Below are positions 35,601-45,093 of a DNA stretch of 64,000 nucleotides, piece after piece (position 1 is the first letter of the stretch; each line of letters opens with the position of its first letter). The stretch spans positions 248,001 to 312,000 of the forward strand of contig NZ_JACOFU010000005.1 in the NCBI RefSeq assembly GCF_014284275.1, written 5' to 3'. The notes beneath the pieces are model-generated. The model did not search any database. It was not told the DNA's origin and worked only from the letters and a program-made list of their open reading frames with translations. Made by a program: the position numbers and the translations under genes. This stretch comes from Affinundibacterium amnicola. Lineage in GTDB: Bacteria; Pseudomonadota; Gammaproteobacteria; Burkholderiales; Burkholderiaceae_D.

Positions 35601-36354
35601 GCATTCTCGCATTGATGAAACCATAGAATTTATCACGCAACGTGCGCATGTCGGCAATATCTATGTGAACCGGAATATCGTCGGTGCGGTCGTTGGCGTG
35701 CAACCTTTCGGTGGTGAAGGTAAATCCGGCACTGGTCCAAAAGCTGGCGGCCCATTGTATCTGAAACGCCTGCAACATAATCCGAACATGACGTTTAGCG
35801 GCAATACCGTGTACGAGAAACAAGCGCCAGTTGCTTTGGATGCGTTCACCGTTTGGGCGAAAACCCACGGCCACGCCGATGTCGCTTTGTTAGCTGAACA
35901 ATACGCACGTCTCAATCCTTATAAGATGACGATGTTGTTGCCAGGCCCAACAGGTGAGACGAATACTTTGGCATTCGCTTCCCGCGGCAGTGTGTTCTGT
36001 GCGGCCAGCGATGTTGCGACTTTGCTCAATCAAATTGCAGCAGTTCTCGCCACAGGCAATACCGTTGTGCTGGAAGGCAAAACTAAAGCTTTGTTGCCAG
36101 CAGATTTGCCGAAGTTGGTCAGTGATGCGATCAGTGTCGGTCCTTCTGAACACGTGCATTTTGCTTTACTTAGCCGTGATATTGCAGCCAACTACAAAGT
36201 GGCATTGGCACAGCAAACCGGTGCGATTGTTTGTACTGCAGAGTGTGATGCGAAGACAGAATTGCCATTATGGCGTTTGGTGGCAGAACGCGCTTTGTGT
36301 GTGAACACGACAGCTGCGGGTGGTAATGCTAGCTTGATGAGTTTGCAGAGTTAA
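32695..36354 (+). CDS. putA: Bifunctional proline dehydrogenase / glutamate semialdehyde dehydrogenase PutA (type B)
   Basis: 1,219 residues. Two-step proline oxidation to glutamate. The proline dehydrogenase (FAD) domain spans about 150-460 (GPGISVKLSALHPRYSRAQ, MVRLVKGAYWDSE, FATHNALT). The aldehyde dehydrogenase domain spans about 520-1010 (ISPWNFPLAIFIGE, GSTEVAQII, ETGGQNAM with the Glu at about 805, GQRCSALR with the catalytic Cys at 839). A C-terminal extra domain (about 1040-1219) follows. There is no N-terminal ribbon-helix-helix, so this type B protein does not repress itself; regulation is left to the Lrp-type gene. Confidence 0.97.
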   Translation: MMNPSMNPTSSTTPFQALQQELLANSSELRVNITEAYRRNEAEAVAWLLSNLQEIPAAKNNIHELAKKLVSSVRQQRTRASGVDALMHEFSLSSEEGVALMCLAEALLRIPDAATKDRLIADKISKGDWRKHLGESPSLFVNAATWGLLVTGKLVSTNSDQGLGSALTRLIAKGGEPLIRKGVDLAMRMLGNQFVTGQTIDEALKNSQENEARGYRYSYDMLGEAALTMHDAAFYYKAYETAIHAIGKASNGRGIKDGPGISVKLSALHPRYSRAQRARTMEELLPLLKKLLVLAKQYNIGLNIDAEETDRLELSLDLMEALAFDKDLEGFEGIGFVVQAYQKRCPFVIDYLIDLARRSGRKFMVRLVKGAYWDSEVKRAQVDGMPGFPVYTRKVYTDVSYLMCAQKLLAVTDVIYPQFATHNALTLSTIYSWAQEAKVTDYEFQCLHGMGETLYDQVVGADKLNKPCRIYAPVGSHQTLLAYLVRRLLENGANSSFVNQIVDEKISIDSLIEDPISIATKLAGKMHSGINLPTNLFGKERQNSAGLDFSNELQLQKISAHFSAFSQQSLTATPLLAGTVSATSARSVLNPANHSDVVGQVIEADANDVQIALAAAQTYAAEWQNQTSAARAACLSNAGDLLEAQTLDFMALAIREAGKSLPNALAEVREAVDFLRYYAAQVENQPQTQALGPVVCISPWNFPLAIFIGEVSAALAAGNVVLAKPAEQTPLIAHRAIQLMHEAGVPVGALQFLPGTGEVVGAQLVADSRVKGVIFTGSTEVAQIINRTLAKRSVAEGIDIPLIAETGGQNAMIVDSSALPEQVVNDVLSSAFDSAGQRCSALRVLCLQEDIADKTLEMLRGAMQELRVGIPDRLATDIGPVIDAEAQKNLQNHIDAMRTKAKSFYSLELPASCSNGTFVAPTVMEINSLSELTKEVFGPVLHVLRYQRDQLPGLVDAINATGFGLTLGVHSRIDETIEFITQRAHVGNIYVNRNIVGAVVGVQPFGGEGKSGTGPKAGGPLYLKRLQHNPNMTFSGNTVYEKQAPVALDAFTVWAKTHGHADVALLAEQYARLNPYKMTMLLPGPTGETNTLAFASRGSVFCAASDVATLLNQIAAVLATGNTVVLEGKTKALLPADLPKLVSDAISVGPSEHVHFALLSRDIAANYKVALAQQTGAIVCTAECDAKTELPLWRLVAERALCVNTTAAGGNASLMSLQS

Positions 36355-36368
36355 TTTGTTTGAATTGA

Positions 36369-36406
36369 AAAAAAGCCGCAGCACCTATTTGGGCTGCGGC
36401 TTTTTT
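36369..36406. terminator. Terminator after putA, also serving the opposite amidase
   Basis: Hairpin AAAAAAAGCCGCAGC and GCTGCGGCTTTTTT around an 11-bp loop, between convergent genes. Confidence 0.92.
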
Positions 36407-36427
36407 GTACTTACTGAACTTAAATTC

Positions 36428-37960
36428 TTACTTCAATAACTTCGGCGCAGGCAATGCAGGGCGTGCTTGTTCAAATGCATAACCCATCTTCAATAAACTC
36501 GCATCACTCCAAGCTCCAGCGAAGAATGAAAGGCCAACTGGCAAATCTTTTACCAAACCCATAGGCACAGTCAAATGTGGGTAGCCAGCAATCGCCGCCG
36601 GAGAACTCGCACTGCCTGTGATCACATCACCTTTTTTGTAATTGATATCCCAAGCAGGACCTGTGGTCGGTGCGATCAATGCATCGAGCTGATGTTTTTT
36701 GAGCGCCGCATCGATGCCTTCGGGGCCAGATAGACGTTTCGCACGCTCACTGGCCTCAAGGTAAGCCTTGTCGCTCAACGGGCCTTTCGCCTGTGCTTGT
36801 TGCATGATTTCTTGAGCAAAATGCGGCATCATTTGTTTCGCATTTTTCTTATTAAATGCCATCACATCAGCCATCGACCGTGTACTAACTGCGCTAGGTG
36901 TCGTTGCCAGATAGGCATTGAGATCGGCTTTGAAATCATAGAGTAAGACGGTGTATTCATCTTTACCTGTTTTCTCCAAGTGCGGAATCTCGACTTGATC
37001 GATGATGATGGCGCCCTGTGCTTTCAAAATTTCAACACTGCGTTTAAACAAGGCCAAGGATTGCTTGTCATAGCCTTTGACTAATTTGCTGACGATACCT
37101 ATGCGCTTACCTTTGAGTGCTTGCGGATCGAGTCCTTGTGTGTAATCGACTTTATGCTGATCTGCGGCTTTGGTTGCCGTATCACTTGGATCGCTACCGG
37201 CAATCACATTCATCAATAACGCTGCATCGCGTACGGTTAAGGTCATAGGTCCAGCGGTATCTTGACTATGGGAGAGTGGCACGATGCCGGTGCGGCTGAC
37301 TAATCCTAGTGTCGGTTTAAATCCAACTAAGCCATTGACTGCAGCTGGGCAAACGATAGAGCCATCGGTTTCCGTACCAATCGCGGCGGGAATTAAACGC
37401 GCAGCGACCGCAGCGCCTGAGCCAGAACTAGAGCCGCACGGTGTTTTACCCAGATTGTAGGGATTCCGAGTTTGTCCACCCGCGCTACTCCAGCCGCTCG
37501 TCGACTTGGTGGAGCGAAAATTCGCCCACTCACTCAAATTCGTTTTCCCAGCCAGCACCGCACCAGCGGCACGTAATTTGGCAACGATAAATGCGTCACT
37601 GTTTGCCACATTGTTTGCTAAAGCGAGTGAGCCCGCTGTGGTTGGCATACCTTGAATCGCGATATTGTCTTTCACCATCACAGGCAAGCCTTGTAGCGGC
37701 AAGCGAGGATTTTTGTTTTTATCGGCGGAGACCGCATCTTGTTTAGCATCAGCACGGACTGCGCTAACCGCAGCGATCTGCGGATTGAGTTTGTCACTGC
37801 GGGTTTGATAGTGCTCCAAAATTTGGACAGCGGTGGTTTTGCCAGATTGCAAATCCTGCTTTAACTGATGCAAATCTTCCGTGTTCTGTGCATGACTTGC
37901 AACACTGAATGTCATACAGGCCAGCGCAATACTTAGGACTAGGTGTTTTTGTTCTTGCAT
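36428..37960 (-). CDS. Exported amidase-signature protein
   Basis: 510 residues from the ATG at 37960; the open frame further upstream is not family-like. Signal peptide (LVLSIALACMTFSVASHAQ). Amidase-signature domain: catalytic Lys in MVKDNIAIQG, GSSSGSGAAVAA with the cis-Ser, and the nucleophile region GTETDGSIVCPA. Hydrolyses amide bonds of unknown substrate in the periplasm. Its C-terminal half includes LTVPMGLVKDLPVGLSFF as in the family. Most relatives are cytoplasmic, so the signal peptide is worth noting. Confidence 0.92.
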   Translation of the reverse strand: MQEQKHLVLSIALACMTFSVASHAQNTEDLHQLKQDLQSGKTTAVQILEHYQTRSDKLNPQIAAVSAVRADAKQDAVSADKNKNPRLPLQGLPVMVKDNIAIQGMPTTAGSLALANNVANSDAFIVAKLRAAGAVLAGKTNLSEWANFRSTKSTSGWSSAGGQTRNPYNLGKTPCGSSSGSGAAVAARLIPAAIGTETDGSIVCPAAVNGLVGFKPTLGLVSRTGIVPLSHSQDTAGPMTLTVRDAALLMNVIAGSDPSDTATKAADQHKVDYTQGLDPQALKGKRIGIVSKLVKGYDKQSLALFKRSVEILKAQGAIIIDQVEIPHLEKTGKDEYTVLLYDFKADLNAYLATTPSAVSTRSMADVMAFNKKNAKQMMPHFAQEIMQQAQAKGPLSDKAYLEASERAKRLSGPEGIDAALKKHQLDALIAPTTGPAWDINYKKGDVITGSASSPAAIAGYPHLTVPMGLVKDLPVGLSFFAGAWSDASLLKMGYAFEQARPALPAPKLLK

Positions 37961-38022
37961 GGTGTCTCCGATGTCTATTTTTGTTGAGCAAATGATCTGT
38001 AATTGGATGGGTATTGTCTGAT

Positions 38023-38403
38023 TTAGTTCATCCACGGGATGACTTGCTTGCTGATCGCCACCATCAGAATATAGGCAAAACAAGCGAGCGCAAACACGAA
38101 GCTGATGTTCTGCGCGTTCGCGCTTTGTGCGCGTTTGATGGCGAAAGTGCCCGCAACGATATACGCTAATAGTGCGAGAATTTTCGCTGCTAGCCAATGT
38201 TGTTCCAAGGGATTGATGCTGGCAATAATCGCCATGCCAATCGCACTGCCTAACAAGATCGTATCAATGCTGTGCGGCAGAATTTTGACCCACTTTTTTT
38301 GTAACATGCTTGAATGTTGTTTGCGCCAGTAAAAGCGCGTAACGAAAAATACGATGCTAAGTGCAATACAATTCAGATGTAGGTGTTTTAAGATGATGTA
38401 CAT
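38023..38403 (-). CDS. SirB2-family membrane protein
   Basis: 126 residues with four membrane segments (LHLNCIALSIVFFVTRF, HSIDTILLGSAIGMAIIA, AAKILALLAYIVAGTFAI, FALACFAYILMVAI). The N-terminal IILKHLHL and W-KILPH match SirB2, a small family of unknown role linked by name to an invasion regulator. Located 60 bp upstream of the amidase on the same strand. Confidence 0.88.
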   Translation of the reverse strand: MYIILKHLHLNCIALSIVFFVTRFYWRKQHSSMLQKKWVKILPHSIDTILLGSAIGMAIIASINPLEQHWLAAKILALLAYIVAGTFAIKRAQSANAQNISFVFALACFAYILMVAISKQVIPWMN

Positions 38404-38470
38404 GAGATTTTCTTTATAAGGATGGAATGGTGATCGGGCTCATGCTTGTTCTACGAGCCAATCGCTTACT

Positions 38471-39358
38471 TTATTTTCGCGGCATTGCTTCCAGATGGCC
38501 TGAGCTGATTCCCCATACGCCGCCACTGACTAAAATTTCACCATCACTATTTTTCTCCACCGATAAACAACTTGGACGATGGCGAAATCTTCCCTGTTGA
38601 ATAGTGATGCTCTGATCCGATTGCACTAAACCATGTGCATACAGATAAGCCGCCGCCGGGCCAGCAGCACTGCCAGTGGCGATGTCCTCGACTTTGCCAG
38701 CGTTATCCCAGGTGCGAATTTCACGCTCTTGAACGTCGAAGATAAAAACAAATTTCGCTCCTAATTTGGCGAGTTCCTGCTCCAGATCCTTGCCGCAAAA
38801 TTGCACTTTATCGATAGCGTCGCTGAGTATAGGCAAGATCAGATAATCTAAACCCGTTGAAATGATTTGCGGTGGTAGATTACGGATTAAGTCACTTTGC
38901 TGCAAGCCCAATCTTTGCAAAACACCCGCAACTTGTGTGTGTGAAAGTGCGGCTTGGATGTTGGGTTTGCCCTGATTCATTTGGCACACAAAGTGATCGC
39001 CACGGTGATCGCTGCGTACGGCAATCTCACGTTCACCGACTTGTATCGTCCACGCGCATTGTTGCTGATCATTTGCCTGTGTACGATGCAAAACCGCGGC
39101 AGCACCTAAAATCGGATGGCCTGCAAACGTCAGCTCTTCTTCAACGGTAAAGATTCTGGCGCTTGCGTAATAGCCGTTCGTGGTTTGAATATTTGACAGG
39201 AAGATAGATTCAAACTGTTGTTTTTCTTGCGTTAATGTTTGCATGAAATCAGCTGGCCAGTTTTCAGTATGAAGAAAAACTGCTAAGCCATTGCCGCTAT
39301 AGGCTTTCTCTGCGAAAACGTCAACGTGGTAATAATTGCGGGTTTGTCTGTTTTGCAT
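38471..39358 (-). CDS. PhzF-family phenazine biosynthesis-like isomerase
   Basis: 295 residues. Two-lobed diaminopimelate-epimerase-like fold: YHVDVFAEKAYSGNGLAVF at the N-terminus, SARIFTVEEELTFAGHPILGAA (active-site region) and the glycine-rich GSAAGPAAAYL near residue 230, close to the family's second active-site lobe. PhzF proteins isomerise dihydroxy-anthranilate-like substrates, but most homologues have unknown substrates. The catalytic Glu (FESIFL segment) appears present. Confidence 0.9.
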   Translation of the reverse strand: MQNRQTRNYYHVDVFAEKAYSGNGLAVFLHTENWPADFMQTLTQEKQQFESIFLSNIQTTNGYYASARIFTVEEELTFAGHPILGAAAVLHRTQANDQQQCAWTIQVGEREIAVRSDHRGDHFVCQMNQGKPNIQAALSHTQVAGVLQRLGLQQSDLIRNLPPQIISTGLDYLILPILSDAIDKVQFCGKDLEQELAKLGAKFVFIFDVQEREIRTWDNAGKVEDIATGSAAGPAAAYLYAHGLVQSDQSITIQQGRFRHRPSCLSVEKNSDGEILVSGGVWGISSGHLEAMPRK

Positions 39359-39391
39359 TGTGAATTGTTTGGATGTGGCGCGCTTGGCAGT

Positions 39392-41950
39392 TTATACAAT
39401 GTCAGATTGATTTTGTAACCACTGCGTAAATTCTGCTTTTGGCATCGGCTTGGCGAAGTAATATCCTTGCCCTTCCCGACAATCTTCTGCTTGGAGAAAA
39501 TCGCGCTGTTCTTGAGTCTCTATTCCTTCAGCAACGACGTTAAATCCCATGCTATTTCCTAGCGCTAAGATGGCACGCACAATGGCGATGTCTTTGCTAC
39601 TTGATGGGATATCGCGGATGAAAGTGCGATCAATTTTAAGTGTGTCGATGGGCAATTCTCGTAAATATGCCAGTGAAGAAAAACCAGTGCCAAAATCATC
39701 AATCGCTGTAGTGACGCCTAGTTGCTGAATTTTGGACAGTATTTCTTTGATTTCTTGTGGGTTCTCCATCATAAAAGTTTCGGTGATTTCTATTTCCAGT
39801 ACGCCATGTGGAATTTGATACTGATCCATATAGCGTTTGATCGTGGCAACGATGTCGCTGCGATAAAACTGTGGTCCTGCAACATTGATAGCGAGCCGTT
39901 TAGCGTTTAATTGACGTGAGCGCCATTCACTAAAGTCGGCGCAGACTTGATGTAAAACCTGTTCGCCTATTGCCAAAATCATGCCATTCTGTTCGGCCAG
40001 TGGGATGAAGTCTAGTGGCGGAATTAAGCCGCGTGTCGGGTCGCGCCAACGCACCAGTGCTTCAGCACCAAGAAAAAGCTGTGTTGATAAGTCGATCTGT
40101 GGTTGATACCAGACTTCGAACTCTCTGTTTTCAATCGCGCGCCGTAAATCACGTTCTGCGCTCAATCGTTGTTGTGCCTTGGCCGTCATTTCTGCCTGAT
40201 AAAAACAGTAGGTGTTTCTGCCTTTGGATTTGGCTTCATACATCGCAGCATCCGCGTTGCGGATCAATTCATTACCATCCTCAGTATCATCTGGAAAAAT
40301 AGAGATGCCTACACTGCTGGTGACCATCACTGTGTGTTCATCAACGAAATACGGTTGTTGTGATGCGCTCAAAATCTTTTGCGCGGCTAGGATTGCGTCG
40401 CCGCTGGCGTTTAGTTCTGTGATTAGTACAGCAAATTCGTCACCCCCCAAACGCGATACGGTATCTTCGGAGCGCATATATTTGCTTAATCTTTGTGCGA
40501 CCAATTGCAGCAGACGGTCACCGATAGAATGACCTAAACTGTCATTGACGGTCTTAAATCCATCGAGATCAAATAACACTATCGCCAGTTTTTTGTGATT
40601 GCGTTTGGCATGACCCAGTGCTTGCGTAACGCGATCTTTAAATAATACGCGATTGGGTAAATCAGTCAGCGCATCAAAGTGTGCTAGACGTTCGAGTTTT
40701 TCTTGCGCATGTTTAACCTCGGTGATGTCCGAAAAGACAGAGACAAAATTGCTAATTTCTCCTGCCTCATTTTTAACCGAAGTAATGGTTTGCCATTCGG
40801 GAAAAATTTCACCATTTTTGCGACGATTCCAGATTTCACCTTGCCAGACACCCTTCTCGATAATATGTCGCCACATTTCTTCGTAAAAAACTTTATCGTG
40901 CCGTCCTGATTGCAGCATACTAGGATTGCGCCCGATGGCTTCTTGTGCGTGGTAACCGGTGATACTCGTGAAAGCTTGGTTGACTGAAATAATTGTCGCC
41001 GACGAGTCAGTAATAATGATGCCATCTGCGGTGTGTCGAAACACCGTGGCAGCTAATTTTCCCTCATTTTCACTACGCTTTCGTGCAGTGATATCGGTAG
41101 AAATTCCAACTACAGCCCACGCTTCGCCATTTTCAGAATAGAGTGGATTTTTGACCGTCAAGTAAGTGTGAAGACCATCGGCCTCCAGATTCGTTTCTTC
41201 AAAAGAAGTAGTGTTGCCACTTCGCAGAACCAATAAATCGTTCTGATAATGTTCTTGTGCAATCTCAGGCGGCAGAAAGCGATGCCTTTCCTTCCCAAGA
41301 ATCGCCGAGCGTTGTTGTCCGACGGCTTTTTCGAATTGCTGATTGCACAAGATCAATTTGTTGTTGACGTCATGGATATAAACCAACGTGGCAGCATGGT
41401 CGATAATGGTGGTTAGTAGATGTTGACTCTCAAATTCTTTTCTTTCAATTTCTTTGCGTTCGGTGATGTCACGCCAGACGCAATAAATCACTTGCCGCCC
41501 CTTCATCGTCATCCTAGATAATGTGACTTCGGCTGGAAAATGACTGCCATCTAAGCGGGTATGTATCCATTCAAATCGATGTAAGCCACGCTCATCGGCT
41601 AGTTGCATCATACGTTCTGCTTTTGAAAAAGATGCTTCACCATCAGGCTGAAATTCGGGTGACAGTTTTGATGGATGGGTATTGTTTAAGGCCTCTTTAC
41701 TAGCGTAACCGAGAATCTCCACCGCTGCGTGATTGCACAGGGTAAATTGGTGGCCATCGATGATCCAGGTTGGGTCGGGTGAATCTTCAAACATGGATTG
41801 AAAGCGTGCTTCTTCAGCAGCTAATTTTTTTTCGAGTTCTTCTTTGTTATGGAGAATGATCAGTAGATCACGATTGACGACCCTGGATGCAGTTAAGCGT
41901 CGACGCACAATGAAAATGATGATCGCTAGTGCGATAATGAGCAGTAGCAA
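39392..41950 (-). CDS. PAS-GGDEF-EAL cyclic-di-GMP enzyme
   Basis: 852 residues from a TTG at 41950. One membrane segment (LLLIIALAIIIFIV), a short coiled coil, three PAS domains (about 45-165, 175-290, 300-420), a GGDEF domain (RLGGDEFAVL, about 503) and an EAL domain (GAEALVRW about 628, DDFGTGFSSL, LKIDRTF). Both catalytic signatures are intact and the RxxD inhibitory site (RSED) is present, so it may make and break cyclic di-GMP. The frame stays open to 41980 without an ATG, so the N-terminus (probably a sensor) appears to be missing. Neighbouring DNA looks decayed. Confidence 0.92.
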   Translation of the reverse strand: MLLLIIALAIIIFIVRRRLTASRVVNRDLLIILHNKEELEKKLAAEEARFQSMFEDSPDPTWIIDGHQFTLCNHAAVEILGYASKEALNNTHPSKLSPEFQPDGEASFSKAERMMQLADERGLHRFEWIHTRLDGSHFPAEVTLSRMTMKGRQVIYCVWRDITERKEIERKEFESQHLLTTIIDHAATLVYIHDVNNKLILCNQQFEKAVGQQRSAILGKERHRFLPPEIAQEHYQNDLLVLRSGNTTSFEETNLEADGLHTYLTVKNPLYSENGEAWAVVGISTDITARKRSENEGKLAATVFRHTADGIIITDSSATIISVNQAFTSITGYHAQEAIGRNPSMLQSGRHDKVFYEEMWRHIIEKGVWQGEIWNRRKNGEIFPEWQTITSVKNEAGEISNFVSVFSDITEVKHAQEKLERLAHFDALTDLPNRVLFKDRVTQALGHAKRNHKKLAIVLFDLDGFKTVNDSLGHSIGDRLLQLVAQRLSKYMRSEDTVSRLGGDEFAVLITELNASGDAILAAQKILSASQQPYFVDEHTVMVTSSVGISIFPDDTEDGNELIRNADAAMYEAKSKGRNTYCFYQAEMTAKAQQRLSAERDLRRAIENREFEVWYQPQIDLSTQLFLGAEALVRWRDPTRGLIPPLDFIPLAEQNGMILAIGEQVLHQVCADFSEWRSRQLNAKRLAINVAGPQFYRSDIVATIKRYMDQYQIPHGVLEIEITETFMMENPQEIKEILSKIQQLGVTTAIDDFGTGFSSLAYLRELPIDTLKIDRTFIRDIPSSSKDIAIVRAILALGNSMGFNVVAEGIETQEQRDFLQAEDCREGQGYYFAKPMPKAEFTQWLQNQSDIV

Positions 41951-42025
41951 GACAGCATGAGAGACTAGTAAGGCGTCAGTTTACAGTAGGTTCAACATAG
42001 CGCATTATCTTTTCTGGCAGGTGCC

Positions 42026-42300
42026 ATTGATGACATAAGCTGGTCTTTTCAATCGATCATGCGATTGCTCTTGCAATTGTTGATGTACCTGAACATGTCA
42101 AGATGTTTGGAATGCTAAAGCGCTGAGTTTGGGTTTGACTCTGGGCGCTGTCGCTATCAACTGGATTCGCTTTCGTTTTGTGTGCTCTCTAAAAAAGTAT
42201 CTGCCGTGGCAGGCTTAGATGTCAATCAGCTTAGTATGGATTTGACTATTGTGTTGTTTATCGCAGCCATCGCAGCCACTGTTGGCTGCTTGCTTAGCTA
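42026..42300 (+). pseudogene. Possible remnant of a membrane-protein gene
   Basis: In the 400-bp gap 41951-42350 no intact gene fits. Plus-strand frames show protein-like fragments that switch frame: one with DHAIALAIVDVPEH, one with LGLTLGAVAINWIRF and one with DLTIVLFIAAIAATVGCLL, each ended by stops. Together they look like a degraded membrane protein, but the identity and even the coding nature are uncertain. Confidence 0.25.
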
Positions 42301-42350
42301 GTTTTTATGTCGCTGAAATTGCAGAAGCCAAGCCCCGTTGTTAAGGTATT

Positions 42351-44042
42351 TTATTCCTTTAAAAAGTCGACAGCTTTGGCTAAAACGGTATCTCTACCTG
42401 CATGAAAATCTGCGATCGTCGGGCGCACTAGGTGATGCGGTTGAATCCCAACGCCGACAAAGGCTTTGCCATCTGGGTAACTGTCAAGCTTGGTACAGAC
42501 ACGCGCAGTTCCACCGCCGGGCAGATCGAAAAATAGTGGTTGGCCGGTGCTACCACCGGTCGCTTCGCCGATAACTTTTCCTCTTTGCATCAGATCGAAT
42601 GCCAAAGTAAAATCTTCAGCCGCTGAGTAAGTCCTGGCAGACGTTAGCACCACCACTTTGCCAGAAAATTGTCGCTGTAGGTCTGCTTGTTCCAGTGATT
42701 GAGGGAAGTGGTGCAAGGTTTCGGGATTACCCCAAGCGCGCAGACTAGGCTTGTAATCGCGCGTTGCTGCAGCGCTGGTGGCGAAGTTTTTATTGACGAG
42801 TGTGCTGAGGATTGTAAACCCCACACTACCATTGCCACCACCGTTGTCACGCACGTCAAAAATGATGGCTTTTGCCTTACTGATTTCTGGAAAGGCTTTG
42901 ACATATTCGATTGCTGCGGTGTCGTCATTAAAACTGTTTAAAGCGACGTAGGCGATATTCTCTGGCAGCATGCGCCAAGTGAATGCAGGCTGGCCAGATA
43001 AGACTTTGTTTCGTTCTTTAAAACTGACGCGTTCTACTTTGATTTGATGCAGTTTTCCTTGGACATCACGAATCTCTAATAGGGGTTTTTGTTTACTTGA
43101 ACCTAGCAAAAATTCATAAGAATAAATGCGCGTTTCCAGATCTTGCGGCGTGGATGCACTAGCATATGGTGCAAGCTCGCGGCGCGCATAGTCATGCACA
43201 TCGCGTTGATTGACTTTGAGAATTTCCGCGCCGGGCACCAAACCTTGTTTGATCAATTGTGGATCACCGACCTGCGTGACAAATACACGTCCTTCGATCA
43301 GGCGTGTGCGAAATTTAGCGACTGTGAGTTCAGACTGGTAAAGCTCTTTTGGTGCATAGACATTGGTGTGCCCATCTTTGAGTAGAGCACACATTTCCAT
43401 CAGCAATTTATAGTATTCAAGCGTGCTTTTGGTGGCGCGAACTTTTGTTAGATAACTTTGATAAACTGCATCCCAGTCAAGTTCGCGTAAGGTGTTAGTA
43501 AAGATGAAGTTATATTTCACCTCTGACCAGAACTTAGATAGACCGGCGATCTTTTCATTTTCGCTGAGGTTTTCTTTGTAAGGTGTTTTCCAAGATGTGG
43601 AATTCCATAAGCGACCTAAAAACTCTGCACGTTTTTGCATGGCGTCCATCGTTTTATTCCAACGCGGATCTTGACGCAAACTACTCAAGTCACTGTCTTG
43701 TTGGCTATGTTCAACATCAAGAAATCCCGCTTCGATAGCGCGATGGAGCCAGGTAAATGCGAAATCCGTGTTGCCACCTAACGCGTGCGCGCAAGCCGCG
43801 TTATAAGCGTGGCCGCCCACCAGCGGTGCTGCGATGGCAAGTTGTTCAAATAGCTTGGCTGCGCTTGGATACTGTTTTTGTGCTAAGGCGGTTTGCGCGT
43901 TTCTTTCTAATTGTGTCAGGTCAATTTCTGTGCTGGACGAAGCCTTTACATCTTGTGCATAACTCGTCATCGTAAAGACTGGATTCAAGCAGAACATGCT
44001 GCAAATTGTGCTGACAATCAAGGTTTTACGAAACGCTCGCAT
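42351..44042 (-). CDS. Exported S41-family peptidase
   Basis: 563 residues from the ATG at 44042, which has AAGGA upstream. Signal peptide ends at TSYAQ. Residues about 30-125 are a TPR-like region (LAQKQYPSAAKLFEQLAIAAPLVGGHAYNAAC); a PDZ-like segment (VPGAEILKVNQRDV) follows; the S41 core has IIFDVRDNGGGNGSVGF, TSARTYSAAEDF with the probable nucleophile Ser, and GEATGGSTGQP. Such tricorn/CtpA-like exported proteases are common in soil and water bacteria. The substrate is unknown. Confidence 0.88.
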   Translation of the reverse strand: MRAFRKTLIVSTICSMFCLNPVFTMTSYAQDVKASSSTEIDLTQLERNAQTALAQKQYPSAAKLFEQLAIAAPLVGGHAYNAACAHALGGNTDFAFTWLHRAIEAGFLDVEHSQQDSDLSSLRQDPRWNKTMDAMQKRAEFLGRLWNSTSWKTPYKENLSENEKIAGLSKFWSEVKYNFIFTNTLRELDWDAVYQSYLTKVRATKSTLEYYKLLMEMCALLKDGHTNVYAPKELYQSELTVAKFRTRLIEGRVFVTQVGDPQLIKQGLVPGAEILKVNQRDVHDYARRELAPYASASTPQDLETRIYSYEFLLGSSKQKPLLEIRDVQGKLHQIKVERVSFKERNKVLSGQPAFTWRMLPENIAYVALNSFNDDTAAIEYVKAFPEISKAKAIIFDVRDNGGGNGSVGFTILSTLVNKNFATSAAATRDYKPSLRAWGNPETLHHFPQSLEQADLQRQFSGKVVVLTSARTYSAAEDFTLAFDLMQRGKVIGEATGGSTGQPLFFDLPGGGTARVCTKLDSYPDGKAFVGVGIQPHHLVRPTIADFHAGRDTVLAKAVDFLKE

Positions 44043-44392
44043 ACGTGTGATCCTTTTTAAGTTGCTAGAAAAAATTAGACAGGTCAAAGAGTATAGAACC
44101 CGCGCAAAGCAGATGCTGGCGTTGTTGAGTTCATCTTGTCGTGCAATTGCACAGGCTTCTGCTCAAGCCTTCGATTTAAGTATGCTAGGGCAGGTGCTAG
44201 CCAGCGCGATTTGCATATGCCCTAGTGTAATCAAGTCGTGCCAGATACGAAAGTAAAAAGATAACATTCTCAGTAATTTTCAGCCATGCATGTGATTGCA
44301 GAATGCTGCAATGAAATTTCGACTAGTTTTGCCAAATTTTCGATTATCATGCGGGCTATTACTTTGTTATTTATTTTGATCTGGATCGCTTT

Positions 44393-44878
44393 ATGAAACT
44401 TGCTTCTTCTTTATTGTTGGCACTGTTCGGTATTTTGACCAATTCAGCGTTTGCTCAGAGCAGCGCGACAGCAAGTGCTGATGCAACGGCTGCGAGTGCG
44501 CCACAAACTACAACACCTGCACCCTTACACCTGACTAAACTTGGTATTACTGACACGGTGATAGGCACTGGCGATGAAGTGGTGAATGGCGCCACCGTTG
44601 AAGTGCATTACACCGGCTGGCTCTACAATCACAAAGCTTGGAACTTGCGTGGTGCGCAGTTCGACACTTCGCGCGACAGTGGCACACCTTTGCAAGTGAT
44701 GGTGGGCGCCAAACAAGTGATTCGTGGTTGGGACATGGGCTTATTGGGAATGAAGGTCGGTGGCAAACGTACTTTGATGATTCCAGCCTATCTGGGATAT
44801 AGCACGCAAGGCTCTGGCAATATCCCGCCAAACACGCATTTGGTTTTTGAAGTTGAACTCGTTTCACTCAAAAAATAA
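44393..44878 (+). CDS. Exported FKBP-type peptidyl-prolyl isomerase
   Basis: 161 residues. Signal peptide ends AFA/Q (about residue 21), then an Ala/Thr-rich linker and one FKBP domain (residues about 50-160: [67 protein letters not shown]). The active-site aromatic and Asp residues are conserved. Catalyses prolyl isomerisation and likely helps folding in the periplasm. VF530-type gene starts nine bases after its stop, so the two may be one transcript. Confidence 0.95.
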   Translation: MKLASSLLLALFGILTNSAFAQSSATASADATAASAPQTTTPAPLHLTKLGITDTVIGTGDEVVNGATVEVHYTGWLYNHKAWNLRGAQFDTSRDSGTPLQVMVGAKQVIRGWDMGLLGMKVGGKRTLMIPAYLGYSTQGSGNIPPNTHLVFEVELVSLKK

Positions 44879-44886
44879 GTAAGACA

Positions 44887-45093
44887 ATGGCGCGCAATTT
44901 ACAGGGTAAGACATTAGAAGCCATCTTGACCGAATTGGTTGAAGCGTATGGCTGGGATGGGATGGCGCAGAGAATTGCGATTCAATGTTTTTCCAATGAT
45001 CCAAGTATCAAATCGAGTCTGAAATTTTTGCGCAAAACACCGTGGGCAAGAGCGAAAGTGGAACAACTTTTTATCAGCCTGCCCGATTTGTAG
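44887..45093 (+). CDS. VF530-family DNA-binding protein
   Basis: 68 residues. [31 protein letters not shown] and [20 protein letters not shown] are the signature of the VF530/DUF2132 family, small helical proteins related to Vibrio VF530 with a proposed DNA-binding role. Stop codon TAG is the first base triplet of a 10-bp tandem repeat at 45091-45130. Confidence 0.9.
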   Translation: MARNLQGKTLEAILTELVEAYGWDGMAQRIAIQCFSNDPSIKSSLKFLRKTPWARAKVEQLFISLPDL

